A stretch of DNA of 64,000 nucleotides from Rhodobacteraceae bacterium LNNU 3342 (GCA_008711135.1 VUAW01000006.1:124001-188000), one strand, 5' to 3'. Shown: positions 35,364-44,051, counted from the first letter of the stretch. Notes: a model not told the origin generated them from the letters alone. Numbers and translations: made by a program.

Positions 35364-36371
35364 TCAGTCGCCCTTGCGCGCGCGCACCTTTTCCAGGATC
35401 TCGGTTCCCGGAAGGCCCTTGGCATCAAGCTCCTCTGCCGCCTGCCGGGCGCCGATCTCAAATGCTGCCGAATATTCGGTGACAACCTCCGGGTCCACGG
35501 TGTTGAAGGTCACGCCCATCTCCTCGCCATAGATCCGCCCGGCCTCTTCGGACGCTTGGGAGTTTTCATAGGTCGCGCGGGTCCACCAGTCGATGTTGTC
35601 CTCGAACACCTGCTGGATGTCCTCGGGCAGCCGGTCCCAGGTCCGCCTGTTCATCGCCCGTGACGGATAGGCCCCCCGGCTGTGCGGCAGTTCCGAATAA
35701 TAGTTCACCACCTCGGCAAAGCTCAGCGACCGCAGCGCCTCATAAGGCGCAATGACCCCGTCCAGCACGCCCCGCTGCAGGGACGGATAGGTGTCCGTCA
35801 TCGGCATCGTGACGCCTTCCGCCCCGAAATGCGCCAGCGTCGGCACATAGTCGATGGCCGACCGGATGCGCAGCCCGCGCAGATCCGAAACCTGGTTGAA
35901 CGGCTTGTCGCGCAGCAGCAGGTGCATGGGCGAACCGACGTTGTAGGCCAGCACCTTGACACCCGAAAGCTCCTCCGCGAACTGGGGGTATTCCTCCCAA
36001 AGCTCTCGATAAACCTCCAGCACCTCCAGCGCGTCGTCATAGCCATAGAAGAACTGCGGCGTCAGGCGGCTCAGGTCATAGCCCGAACTCGCATAGATGG
36101 GCGAGATGAAGGCGATGTCGGCCACGCCCGCCTCAAGCTCGTCCACGCCTTCACGGCTGTTGATCAGCGCCCCGCCCCAGAAGGGGGTAATGTTCACGCG
36201 CCCCTCCGTCGCCTCATGGATACGCTCGATCCACTCGGCATCCGCGACACCATAAGGGTGCGCGGGCGAATAGGTCGTGGAAAAGGTCAGTTCAAACTCC
36301 GCCGCCGCCAGCGGCAGGGCAAAGGCCTGCGCCGCAAGGGCAACTCCGGCAAGCAGATTCACGTGCTTCAT
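35364..36371 (-). CDS. TRAP transporter substrate-binding protein (DctP family)
   Basis: The 335-residue periplasmic protein has a signal peptide (LLAGVALAAQAFALPLAAA, cleavage near residue 24). DctP motifs are TTYSPAHPYGVADAEWIERIHEATEG, DLRGLRIRSAIDYVP with the carboxylate-clamping Arg, and LQRGVLDGVIAPYEAL. It follows the first CoA-transferase gene by 26 bases. The ligand is presumably the acid that the operon's CoA-transferases activate. Confidence 0.92.
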   Translation of the reverse strand: MKHVNLLAGVALAAQAFALPLAAAEFELTFSTTYSPAHPYGVADAEWIERIHEATEGRVNITPFWGGALINSREGVDELEAGVADIAFISPIYASSGYDLSRLTPQFFYGYDDALEVLEVYRELWEEYPQFAEELSGVKVLAYNVGSPMHLLLRDKPFNQVSDLRGLRIRSAIDYVPTLAHFGAEGVTMPMTDTYPSLQRGVLDGVIAPYEALRSLSFAEVVNYYSELPHSRGAYPSRAMNRRTWDRLPEDIQQVFEDNIDWWTRATYENSQASEEAGRIYGEEMGVTFNTVDPEVVTEYSAAFEIGARQAAEELDAKGLPGTEILEKVRARKGD

Positions 36372-36397
36372 GGTTCACTCCTCCCTGTCGGAACCGT

Positions 36398-37564
36398 TCA
36401 GGCGCCTCCCTCCCAGGCGCCGGTCGTGGCCAGATCTTTGACGCTGGCCTTGTCAATTCCAAGATCGCGCAGCACGGCGGCAGTATCCGCCCCCGGAACG
36501 CGCCCCGGCCGGTGCGGCGGCGGAGCGCCCAGCCGTACCGGCGCGCCGGGCTGCACCTGGCCTTCCACCTCCACCACCATGCCCCGCGCGCGGTTGTGCG
36601 GATCGGCCAGCGCCTCTGCGATGTCATGGACCGGCGCGAACTGGGTGCCCGCCGCGCCCAGAACCTCCAGCCATTCCGCCAGCGTGCGGGCGGCAAAGAT
36701 CGCCGACAGCGCCTCGCGGATCATCGGCCGCGCTTCGATGTCGTTCTGCAGCGGGATGAACTCCGGCCGCCCCACCGATTCGCAGAAGATGCGCCAGTAG
36801 CGCGGCTCCATGTCGGTGGTGCAAAGGTACCGGCCATCGCGCGTCTGCCAGATCCCCATGTCGGCCCGCCGCGTACCGCGGGGCGGAATGGTCGCCGGGT
36901 CCGGATGACGCGACAGCACATTGACCAGCATCGACATGGCGCAATCGCTCATCGCGACATCCACGTGCCGGCCCTGCCCCGTGGCATCTCGTTCCCGCAG
37001 GGCCGCAAGGATGGCAAAGGCCGCATGCGCTCCCGTCACCACATCCGCCACCGGGATACCGGGGAAGGAGGGCGCCTCCGCATCCTCCCCCACCCGCGAC
37101 AGCACGCCCGCAATGGCCAGCGCCACCGGATCATGCCCCGGCTTATCCCGGTAGGGCCCCGTCTGGCCACACAGCGTCAGGCTCGCATAGACCAGCCGTG
37201 GGTTCCGCGCCCGCATGGCATCCGCCCCCAGCCCAAGTCCCGCCAGGACGCCGGGCCGGTAATCCTCGACCACCACATCGACGGTATCGGCCAGGCGGTG
37301 CAACACCTCCTGCGCGGCCGGGTCGCCGATATCCAGCATCACCGACCGCTTGTTCCGCGCAAGGATATCCCCCTCGCGCAGCGCCGCCCGCGCCTCTGGC
37401 GTCAGCTTGTCCCAGCCAAAGACCTGCGCCTGCTTGCGAAGCTCGCGCGGGTTCTCCACGCGGATCACCTCTGCCCCCATGTCGGCAAGCAGCCATGTGC
37501 AGTAGGGCCCCGGCAACAACCGCGAAAAGTCGAGCACCCTGATCCCCGCCAGCGCCCCGCTCAT
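36398..37564 (-). CDS. Family III CoA-transferase (CaiB/BaiF type), copy A
   Basis: The 388-residue enzyme moves CoA between carboxylates through a covalent aspartyl intermediate. It has the N-terminal motif GIRVLDFSRLLPGPYCTWLLADMGAEVIRVE, KRSVMLDI, and the catalytic Asp in GQGRHVDVAMSD. The start at 37564 overlaps the preceding stop (ATGA); an ATG at 37576 is also possible. It is one of three consecutive, clearly divergent CoA-transferase genes in this operon. Donor and acceptor acids are unknown. Confidence 0.9.
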   Translation of the reverse strand: MSGALAGIRVLDFSRLLPGPYCTWLLADMGAEVIRVENPRELRKQAQVFGWDKLTPEARAALREGDILARNKRSVMLDIGDPAAQEVLHRLADTVDVVVEDYRPGVLAGLGLGADAMRARNPRLVYASLTLCGQTGPYRDKPGHDPVALAIAGVLSRVGEDAEAPSFPGIPVADVVTGAHAAFAILAALRERDATGQGRHVDVAMSDCAMSMLVNVLSRHPDPATIPPRGTRRADMGIWQTRDGRYLCTTDMEPRYWRIFCESVGRPEFIPLQNDIEARPMIREALSAIFAARTLAEWLEVLGAAGTQFAPVHDIAEALADPHNRARGMVVEVEGQVQPGAPVRLGAPPPHRPGRVPGADTAAVLRDLGIDKASVKDLATTGAWEGGA

Positions 37565-38637
37565 CTCCGCCCCCATCCGGCAAAGGACGACGCCGGGATT
37601 GCCCGCGCGAACCGGCGCCGGGGCGCAGCGCCAACAGGATGGAACAGCGGCCCGGGCAGAGGGGTAACGGCGCCCGTTTCCTCATCCTCCACCGGCACGA
37701 ACAGGTTCCGCGCCTTCAGCTGCTCGCTGTCCCGAACCTCCTGCGGGTCGCTGATGGTGGAAAGCCCCCACCCGCGTTTCAACGACAACTCGCCCAGTTC
37801 CGCCTTGCTGCGCCCGGCAAAGAAATCCGCGACGATCGCCTGCCAGCGGTCGATGGTCTCCTGCGGCGTATCGGCGACAAGCATGTTGTCCCAGTCCACT
37901 TCGGCCAGTTCCCCGGCCTCACCCGCGTCCTCCATCACCGACACCACGGCGCGCATCATGCCGGGGTTGTCGATCATCGACCAAGTGACAAAGCCGTCGC
38001 GGCAGGGCCAGACCTGCCGCACGCCCGACTTGCCGCGCACCAGCATGTTGCCCCGGCGGCGCCCGATGCGGTCGGTCCACTCATACATGATCGCCTCGCG
38101 GTAGTTGGACAGCGTGGCGCTTTGCAGGGCCGACAGGTCCGCCCCCTGCCCCGCCCCATCCCGCCGCCGGGCATAAAGCGCCATCAGCGCCGCCGTCGCC
38201 GCCTGAATTCCGGTCAGCGCATAGGCCTGTTCCCCCGGAAACCGCAGCGGCGGGCGATCCGGCTCCCCGGTGATATGCATCAGCCCCGACATCGCCATCA
38301 ACGTCAGGTCCGTCGCGGGACGCGCCGGAACCTCCGGGCCAAAGGACGAGACGCGGATGTGGATGCACCCCTCCGGCACCTTCAGATCGAACCGGCAGCC
38401 GTTGCGCTGCCCGTCCAGGATCACGTCCGCCCCCTGCGCCAGCCGCGCCACGGCCGCCACATCATCGCCCAGCAGCCGCGTCTTGCCGTGGTGCCAGGCC
38501 AGGTCGCGGGCATGGGGGCGCGGCGCGTCCTCCACCACCGTCACCACCTCTGCCCCCAGTTCGACCAGCATCCGCCCGCCGAAATCCACCAGCCCGTCGG
38601 CGATCTCCAAAACCTTCAGCCCGTGAAGCATGTTCAT
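37561..38637 (-). CDS. Family III CoA-transferase (CaiB/BaiF type), copy B, divergent
   Basis: The 358-residue protein is shorter and more divergent than its neighbours. The N-terminus MLHGLKVLEIADGLVDFGGRMLVELGAEV lacks the usual xxPGPxA stretch, and the CoA-binding part is compact. The Asp expected for catalysis is kept in GQGADLSALQ. It overlaps both flanking genes by 4 bases. It may form a heterodimer with copy A or C, as such tandem pairs exist in the family (for example benzylsuccinate CoA-transferase BbsEF); this is inference. Confidence 0.85.
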   Translation of the reverse strand: MNMLHGLKVLEIADGLVDFGGRMLVELGAEVVTVVEDAPRPHARDLAWHHGKTRLLGDDVAAVARLAQGADVILDGQRNGCRFDLKVPEGCIHIRVSSFGPEVPARPATDLTLMAMSGLMHITGEPDRPPLRFPGEQAYALTGIQAATAALMALYARRRDGAGQGADLSALQSATLSNYREAIMYEWTDRIGRRRGNMLVRGKSGVRQVWPCRDGFVTWSMIDNPGMMRAVVSVMEDAGEAGELAEVDWDNMLVADTPQETIDRWQAIVADFFAGRSKAELGELSLKRGWGLSTISDPQEVRDSEQLKARNLFVPVEDEETGAVTPLPGPLFHPVGAAPRRRFARAIPASSFAGWGRR

Positions 38638-39770
38638 GCCAGCACCCCCTCGCGGCCAAGCTCCATGACCTCTTCCCGCGACAGGCCCAGCATGTTCACG
38701 AAGACCTCCTCGTTATGTTCGCCCAGCAGGGGCGCGCGGAACAGGCCGGCGGGGGTGCGGTCAAAGCGGTAAGGCGGCGCGGGCATCTGGCTCCGCCCCA
38801 GCACCGGATGGTCAAGGGAAACGTAATGCCCCCCGGCGGCAAGATCGGGGTTTTCCAGAACCTCCCGCCCGTCCAGAACCGGGGCCGCCGCGATACCTTG
38901 CGCGGCCAGCCGCGCCGCCAGATCATGCTTATCCTGCGTAGCCGTGGCGGCGGCCACCGCATCGGCATCCGCCGCTGCAAGGCCCAGCACCTGCGCAAGC
39001 GCCGCGGCCTGCGCATCCGTTTCCACCGCAATGGCGATCCACTGATCCTCGCCCGCCGTGGGGAAGACGCCGTGCAGGATGAACTGCGCGTCGTCATTGC
39101 CTGGCTTCGCGGGCTGATCTTCGGCGTAAAGATCGGCGATCACATGCACCATCGGCTCGATCTGGGAAATATCGAGATGCTGCCCCTCGCCCGTCCGCGC
39201 CCGATATTCCAGCGCCGCCAGAATCGCCACCGTCGCGAACATCGGCGCCACCACGTCGCCATAGGCCAGGGGCGGCATATGCGGCTCGCTTTCCGGCCAG
39301 CCGCTCAGCCACGCATGGCCGGAATGGGCAGCGGCGCTGTTGCCATAGCCGCGAAAGCCCGCCATTGGCCCGGTTTTCCCAGCCACCGAAACACTTGCCA
39401 GAATGATGTCGGGCCGGATGCGGCGCAGCTCGTCATAGCCAAGCCCGATCCGATCCATGAAGCCAGGGCCGAAGTTTTCCACCACCACATCGGCCCAAGC
39501 CACAAGCTGCCGCGCGACATCGACGCCGCGCGGGTCCGACAGGTTGATCGTCACGCTCTGCTTCGACGTATTCGTCTGCGCAAAGAACGCCGAGCCATCA
39601 TGATCGTTCGGATCACCCGCAAAGGGCGGCGACCGCCGGCCCAGATCCAGCCGCTTCCGCGATTCGATCTTGATGACCGTCGCGCCGTTGTCGGCAAGGT
39701 CCTTGGTCGCGCGCGGACCGGCGCCCACCCATGAAAAATCGGCAATCTTGAGCCCGTCCAATGCACCCAT
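38634..39770 (-). CDS. Family III CoA-transferase (CaiB/BaiF type), copy C
   Basis: The 378-residue enzyme has N-terminal LDGLKIADFSWVGAGPRATKDLADNGATVIKIES, SKQSVTINL, VVVENFGPGFMDRIGLGY, and the catalytic Asp in GEGQHLDISQIEP. The ATG at 39770 follows AGGGAGGG. A palindrome of the local MarR-type operator lies just upstream (39795-39811), so it can start its own transcript in addition to read-through from the dehydratase-like genes. Confidence 0.9.
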   Translation of the reverse strand: MGALDGLKIADFSWVGAGPRATKDLADNGATVIKIESRKRLDLGRRSPPFAGDPNDHDGSAFFAQTNTSKQSVTINLSDPRGVDVARQLVAWADVVVENFGPGFMDRIGLGYDELRRIRPDIILASVSVAGKTGPMAGFRGYGNSAAAHSGHAWLSGWPESEPHMPPLAYGDVVAPMFATVAILAALEYRARTGEGQHLDISQIEPMVHVIADLYAEDQPAKPGNDDAQFILHGVFPTAGEDQWIAIAVETDAQAAALAQVLGLAAADADAVAAATATQDKHDLAARLAAQGIAAAPVLDGREVLENPDLAAGGHYVSLDHPVLGRSQMPAPPYRFDRTPAGLFRAPLLGEHNEEVFVNMLGLSREEVMELGREGVLA

Positions 39771-39794
39771 GGCGCCCTCCCTGACCACAAGAAC

Positions 39795-39818
39795 AGTTCA
39801 CGTGGTGAACTAAGTCAA
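39795..39818 (-). promoter_or_regulatory. Operator copy 2 (AGTTCA-N5-TGAACT) with adjoining -35 box
   Basis: AGTTCA-CGTGG-TGAACT at 39795-39811 is a perfect palindrome with the same arms and spacing as the copies at 42203 and 42843. TTGACT, a -35-like box on the minus strand, is at 39813-39818. It lies in the 44-base gap before CoA-transferase copy C and marks an internal regulated promoter. Confidence 0.7.
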
Positions 39819-41083
39819 TTCTTTTCTGCAAGCACCGCGTCAAGAACCGGAACCACCCGCGCGACGACGGCCTCCCGGTCCCAGTCGCGGCTGTCGACCA
39901 TGTCCGACCAGACCTCGATCACCCGTACGCCCGCAGCCTCCAGCGCCTCCTTGGCAAAGTACGACCCGTGCGCCGAAAACCGGTCATTCGCCGGGATCAG
40001 CATCAGCGCCACGTCGATCCGATAGCGCCGCGCCTGTTCGACCAGCCATTCGTTCACCCAAGGGGGCTGATGCAGTTGCTCGTTCATTGCTGAAACCCGC
40101 GCCGCCAGTGTCCTCAGCGGGTCGCCGTGGTTCTTGCGGATATATCCGTCGGCCGCAAAGGGCAGGTACATGTTCCAGGCAAAGACCGCGCCATGGCTCT
40201 CCTCGAACGCGGAATAGAAGCCGGTGTCGAACCACAACCCCGCGCCGATCCACATCATACGGATTCGTTCATCGGGCACCACGGCGACACCATTGGCCAC
40301 CCGCTCCCGCAACGCATCGCGGAATGCCTCGGCATGGGAAATCGCCCAGTCCGATCCGCGATGCCACTGCGGGATCATCACGTTGGGGATCTGCTCCGAA
40401 ATGCGGATGGGACAGCGGGCGGCAGTGGCGAGGATCTCATTCGCCTCGTCAAAGATACGCTCCTGCCGGTCGATGGCGTCCATGTACTGCTCGAACCGGT
40501 CATGGTCAAAGGCGCGGCCCGTCAGCGCCTCCAGCCGCTCGATCAGCTCGCCGAACTCGGCCACCATCAGGTCAAGCCGATCGGTGCCGTAAAGCTGCTC
40601 CCAATCCTCGCGCGCCAGCCGCCACCAGTCGGGCGCCGGGTCCGGCACCGCGGGCGCCGACAGCATCGTCAGCGGCGCCCCCGTCAGGTCGGCCCAAAGC
40701 GCAAAGATCTTCTGGTGATCATCCGAGCTTTGCCGCGCGCACAGCATCGCAGGCTTTGGCAACCCACCCCAGGGCTGGCGTTCGGCGTCCCCCTCCAGCG
40801 CCGCGATCAGGGGCAGGCTGGAATAGCGGGCCAGCCGGTCGTGATAGCCCAGTTCCGCCATGTGACCGACGTAATGTTCCGAAAGCTGCTTGGCCGAAAT
40901 CACCGCCGACCACCACTGGTTGGTGACGATCGGCATGTCCATCGCGTGGAACAGTTCGTGCGGCGTGTCGGCGTTGACAAAGGCATACTGCGCGCCCGCG
41001 GTGATCTGCCCCCGCAAGCCCCGCAGCCAGTCCCGCTGGTATTCCGCCGCGACCTTTGTCGTCTCAAGTGGGGTATAGGTCAT
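39815..41083 (-). CDS. 2-hydroxyacyl-CoA dehydratase / benzoyl-CoA reductase-like subunit A
   Basis: The 422-residue protein resembles the HgdA/FldB/BcrB group: a CxxxxxDDHQKIF segment (AMLCARQSSDDHQKIFALW) and the C-terminal Rossmann half with ALEAAGVRVIEVWSDMVDSRDWD, where canonical proteins have LEEAGIPVLxLExDxxD. Canonical subunits bind a [4Fe-4S] cluster through about three Cys. Here only two Cys occur in the whole chain, and the C-terminal ligand region (MLIPANDRFS) has none. It overlaps the subunit B gene by 4 bases (ATGA). Function as a dehydratase is therefore uncertain, but family membership and the CoA-transferase context point to CoA-ester chemistry. Confidence 0.75.
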   Translation of the reverse strand: MTYTPLETTKVAAEYQRDWLRGLRGQITAGAQYAFVNADTPHELFHAMDMPIVTNQWWSAVISAKQLSEHYVGHMAELGYHDRLARYSSLPLIAALEGDAERQPWGGLPKPAMLCARQSSDDHQKIFALWADLTGAPLTMLSAPAVPDPAPDWWRLAREDWEQLYGTDRLDLMVAEFGELIERLEALTGRAFDHDRFEQYMDAIDRQERIFDEANEILATAARCPIRISEQIPNVMIPQWHRGSDWAISHAEAFRDALRERVANGVAVVPDERIRMMWIGAGLWFDTGFYSAFEESHGAVFAWNMYLPFAADGYIRKNHGDPLRTLAARVSAMNEQLHQPPWVNEWLVEQARRYRIDVALMLIPANDRFSAHGSYFAKEALEAAGVRVIEVWSDMVDSRDWDREAVVARVVPVLDAVLAEKN

Positions 41084-42186
41084 GCGGGCACTCCTTCCCC
41101 GGCGACGCGGGCTGCGGCGGCGGCGCACCATTCGGCATCCGGCTCATGGTCGCGGAAGCCGAGGTTGATGAACCCGATCCCCCTCGCCTCAAGCTCGGCG
41201 GCAAGCGAGGGGATCTCCCAGCCAAAGCTGTCGTCATGCTGCGACAACTGGCAAACGACCACCTCGCACCCCGCGGCAACCAAGGCTTCAACCAGCGCCG
41301 CGCGGTGCGCCGTCGGCGGCACGATCCGCGGCGAATACGGGTTCCGCGCCATCCCGGCCAGCAGCGTATCCAAGTCAGGCATGGCAACCTCCGGCCCCGG
41401 CCAGACCGCGCCCCAAGGCTGAAGATCGCAGACGATGGTGCCGGTTTCCTCCAGCGCCTCATAAACCGCAGCGGAGCCAAGCGCCGACCCGACAAGCCCG
41501 ATCCTGCGCCCCGCCTGCACCCCCTGGGGCGGAAGCGCATCGTCAATCAGCCGCGCGTGACGCCCCGCCTCTATGAACCGCCCCGCATTGCGCCAGCACA
41601 TGGCCACAGCACCGCTGATCCCCCGCCCCACCAGCGCCTGCATCCGCGCCAGCGCGGCCCGCCGCGCCCCTTCATCCGCCACGGCATCGGCCCATCCTGC
41701 GGCAGGCGCGGCAAGCCCCACCCCCTGCAGAAAGGCCGCCAGCTTGCCGCCCTGCACGCGGTTGAACGCCTGCGCCGGCCCGCTGTCGGTATGGATGAAG
41801 TTCCACAAAAACAGCGGCGGCACCCCGTCAGCAGGGCGCTGCCGCAACCATTCCCGCGCATATTGATAGGCGGTCAGCGCCGCCGCATCGTCCCGTGCAA
41901 AGACGATCCCCCGATAGTCCGCAAATTCGCCCCCCAGCAGCCGGTTCAGGAAGATCCGAGTCTCCGGCTCCACAAAGGGTTCCACCACCCGGTCGACCTC
42001 ATGGCGCTGGCCCCCATGGTCCAGCGACAGGTGGACCGGGCAGGCGCCCACCGCGGCGATCACGACCTCGGGGATGCCATTGCCGAACAGGCCCACGCGC
42101 GGCAGATCACCGCTGCTGCCCCGGTCCCGCGCGGCAAAGGCCGCCTCCAGCGCCGCCGCCGCCTCATGGCGTATATCACCTGCCAT
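41080..42186 (-). CDS. 2-hydroxyacyl-CoA dehydratase / benzoyl-CoA reductase-like subunit B
   Basis: The 368-residue partner of subunit A resembles the HgdB/FldC/BcrC group. It has GLFGNGIPEVVIAAVGACPVHLSLD at the N-terminus and the C-terminal EVVVCQLSQHDDSFGWEIPSLAAELEARGIGFINLGF pattern (about residues 300-340; written here as landmarks CQLSQHDD and EIPSLAAELEARGI). Five Cys are spread over the chain, three near places where ligands may occur. It is the first gene of the operon, with GGGAGGG before the ATG and an operator over its promoter. No ATPase activator (HgdC/FldI type) is encoded nearby. Confidence 0.72.
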   Translation of the reverse strand: MAGDIRHEAAAALEAAFAARDRGSSGDLPRVGLFGNGIPEVVIAAVGACPVHLSLDHGGQRHEVDRVVEPFVEPETRIFLNRLLGGEFADYRGIVFARDDAAALTAYQYAREWLRQRPADGVPPLFLWNFIHTDSGPAQAFNRVQGGKLAAFLQGVGLAAPAAGWADAVADEGARRAALARMQALVGRGISGAVAMCWRNAGRFIEAGRHARLIDDALPPQGVQAGRRIGLVGSALGSAAVYEALEETGTIVCDLQPWGAVWPGPEVAMPDLDTLLAGMARNPYSPRIVPPTAHRAALVEALVAAGCEVVVCQLSQHDDSFGWEIPSLAAELEARGIGFINLGFRDHEPDAEWCAAAAARVAGEGVPA

Positions 42187-42202
42187 CTGCGCCCTCCCAT
42201 TT

Positions 42203-42236
42203 AGTTCACTTTATGAACCAATGTTTGCCCGGTCAA
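42203..42236 (-). promoter_or_regulatory. Promoter of the dehydratase-like operon with operator copy 1
   Basis: On the minus strand TTGACC (42231-42236) is followed after 17 bases by TAAAGT (42208-42213). The palindrome AGTTCA-CTTTA-TGAAC(C) spans 42203-42219 and covers the -10 box. It lies in the divergent region between subunit B and the MarR gene, consistent with repression. Confidence 0.7.
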
Positions 42237-42299
42237 CCCGCATGTTTGACAGGCCCGCCCGTGACGGTTACGCAACATTGCCCAGCCAAAGGAGGAAGC

Positions 42300-42818
42300 A
42301 TGTCCGTCGTTCCGACATCGACAGGACCGCTCGCGCTCGGGGCGCTGCGGGAAAACTTGCCTTTCCTGTCCCGCGTGCTTCGCGCCTATATCCGCGCCGA
42401 AAACGTCCCGTTCTATGATGAGATCCACGCCGAACAGCAGGGCGAGATCGTCGTGCTGACCGTGCTTGCGCAGAACCCCGGCATTTCCCAGAACGACCTG
42501 GCGACCACGCTGGTCTTCAAGAAATCCGCCGTCACCAAGCTCATCAAGGGGCTGGAGGACCGCGGCCTCGTGCGCCGCGACAAGGTCGCCAACGACAAGC
42601 GCTTCAACGCCCTGAGCCTGACGCCCCTGGGCGCGGCGCGGTACGAAAAGGTCGATGCCCAGATCAAGGCCCAGCACGAGGCGCTGCTTGAACCCTTTTC
42701 ACCCGCCGAACGCGCCCAGCTTTTCGACCTGCTGAACCGCCTGCACGGCCACCTCGCACAGCGCCACGCGGCCCGCACCGGCAGCGCCGGCATCTCCAGC
42801 GGCGGCGCCGACGACTGA
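42300..42818 (+). CDS. MarR-family regulator of the dehydratase-like/CoA-transferase locus
   Basis: The 172-residue winged-helix regulator has a recognition region ISQNDLATTLVFKKSAVTKLIKGLEDRG (about residues 59-86) and a wing RDKVANDKRFNALSLT. Its C-terminus is Ala/Gly-rich. AAAGGAGGAA precedes the ATG. It is divergent from the operon starting at 42186 and precedes a fourth CoA-transferase gene. Three near-identical palindromes at the locus are its probable targets. The inducer is likely the imported acid or its CoA ester. Confidence 0.9.
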   Translation: MSVVPTSTGPLALGALRENLPFLSRVLRAYIRAENVPFYDEIHAEQQGEIVVLTVLAQNPGISQNDLATTLVFKKSAVTKLIKGLEDRGLVRRDKVANDKRFNALSLTPLGAARYEKVDAQIKAQHEALLEPFSPAERAQLFDLLNRLHGHLAQRHAARTGSAGISSGGADD

Positions 42819-42841
42819 GCGGCTTGACTTGCCCTCCGGAT

Positions 42842-42862
42842 GTAGTTCACTTTATGAACTAC
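42842..42862 (+). promoter_or_regulatory. Operator copy 3 upstream of the fourth CoA-transferase
   Basis: GTAGTTCA-CTTTA-TGAACTAC is a perfect palindrome with 8-bp arms, 20 bases before the start of the CoA-transferase gene. TTGACT lies at 42824-42829. The core (GTTCACTTTATGAAC) is identical to copy 1. Confidence 0.72.
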
Positions 42863-42881
42863 GTTGAGGAGGAGTGAGACA

Positions 42882-44051
42882 ATGGCCCAACCCCTGGCCG
42901 GCGTGCGGATCGCCGATTTCAGCCACGTCATCGCCGGGCCTCTGGCCACCCATTTCCTGTGCCTGCTGGGCGCTGAGGTGATCAAGATCGAGCCCGAAGG
43001 CGGCGACGTCCTGCGCAACTACACCCGGCGGCGCGAACTCCGCGGCATGGCCGAGCCCTTCATCGGCGCGAACGCGGGCAAGAAATCCGTGGTGCTGGAC
43101 CTCAAATCCGACTTCGGACGCGAGGCCGCGCGGCGCATCGTCGCCTCTGCCGACATCATGGTGGAAAACTTCCGCCCCGGCGTGATCGACCGGCTTGGCC
43201 TTGGCTACGACACCGTGCGGCAAGACAATCCCGGCCTGATCTTCTGCTCGATCTCGGGCTACGGCCAGTCCGGCCCGATGCGCGACTACCCCGCCATCGA
43301 CCAGATCATCCAAAGCGTCTCGGGCCTCATGGGCCTGTCGGGCGAAGCCGACAGCGGGCCGATGCGCGTGGGCTTCCCGATCGTCGATACCTACAGCGCC
43401 CTGCTCGCCGCCTTCGCGATCCAGTCCGCCTATATCCAGCGGGAACGCGACCCGGACCGCCGGGGGCAGCATATCGACATGGCGATGCTTGACGCCTCGC
43501 TGGTGATGATGGCCTCGGTCGTGAACCCCATGTTCATCTCGGATATCGAGCCGCGCCGCACCGGCAACCGGGGCTTTTCCCTCGCCCCCACCGCCGACAC
43601 GTTCGAGACGCGCGACGTGCCCATCACCATCGGCGCCGTCCAGCAGAACCAGTACGAACGGCTCTGCAACGCCATCGGCCGCCCCGACCTGCTGGCCGAC
43701 CCGCGCTTTGCAGAACCAGAGGCGCGGATGACCCATGACGCCGCACTACAGGCCGAACTGTCGCGCACCTTCGCCACCCGCGGCGGTCTGGAATGGGAGG
43801 CGATCCTGTCCGAGGCCGGCGTCCCCGCAGGCGCCGTCCGCCCGGTGCGCGAGGTGCTGGACCTGCCCCAGCTCGAAGGCCGGGACCTCAAACTCTCAAT
43901 CGAGGTCCCGAACGAGGCCGTCCCCCGCGCCACCATCCTGAACGCCGGCTTCCGCTTCGCCCACGACGGCCCCGGCACCACCGCCCCGCCCCCGTCTCTC
44001 GGCCAGCACACGGAGGAAATCCTTGCCGAACTGGGCCTCTCGCCCGCCTGA
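42882..44051 (+). CDS. Family III CoA-transferase (CaiB/BaiF type), copy D
   Basis: The 389-residue enzyme is a textbook family member: GVRIADFSHVIAGPLATHFLCLLGAEVIKIEP, KKSVVLDLKS, MVENFRPGVIDRLGLGYD, SGYGQSGPM, and catalytic Asp in GQHIDMAMLD. GAGGAGGAG precedes the ATG. It is transcribed away from the dehydratase-like operon but carries the same operator in its promoter, so it should be induced together with it. Confidence 0.93.
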   Translation: MAQPLAGVRIADFSHVIAGPLATHFLCLLGAEVIKIEPEGGDVLRNYTRRRELRGMAEPFIGANAGKKSVVLDLKSDFGREAARRIVASADIMVENFRPGVIDRLGLGYDTVRQDNPGLIFCSISGYGQSGPMRDYPAIDQIIQSVSGLMGLSGEADSGPMRVGFPIVDTYSALLAAFAIQSAYIQRERDPDRRGQHIDMAMLDASLVMMASVVNPMFISDIEPRRTGNRGFSLAPTADTFETRDVPITIGAVQQNQYERLCNAIGRPDLLADPRFAEPEARMTHDAALQAELSRTFATRGGLEWEAILSEAGVPAGAVRPVREVLDLPQLEGRDLKLSIEVPNEAVPRATILNAGFRFAHDGPGTTAPPPSLGQHTEEILAELGLSPA

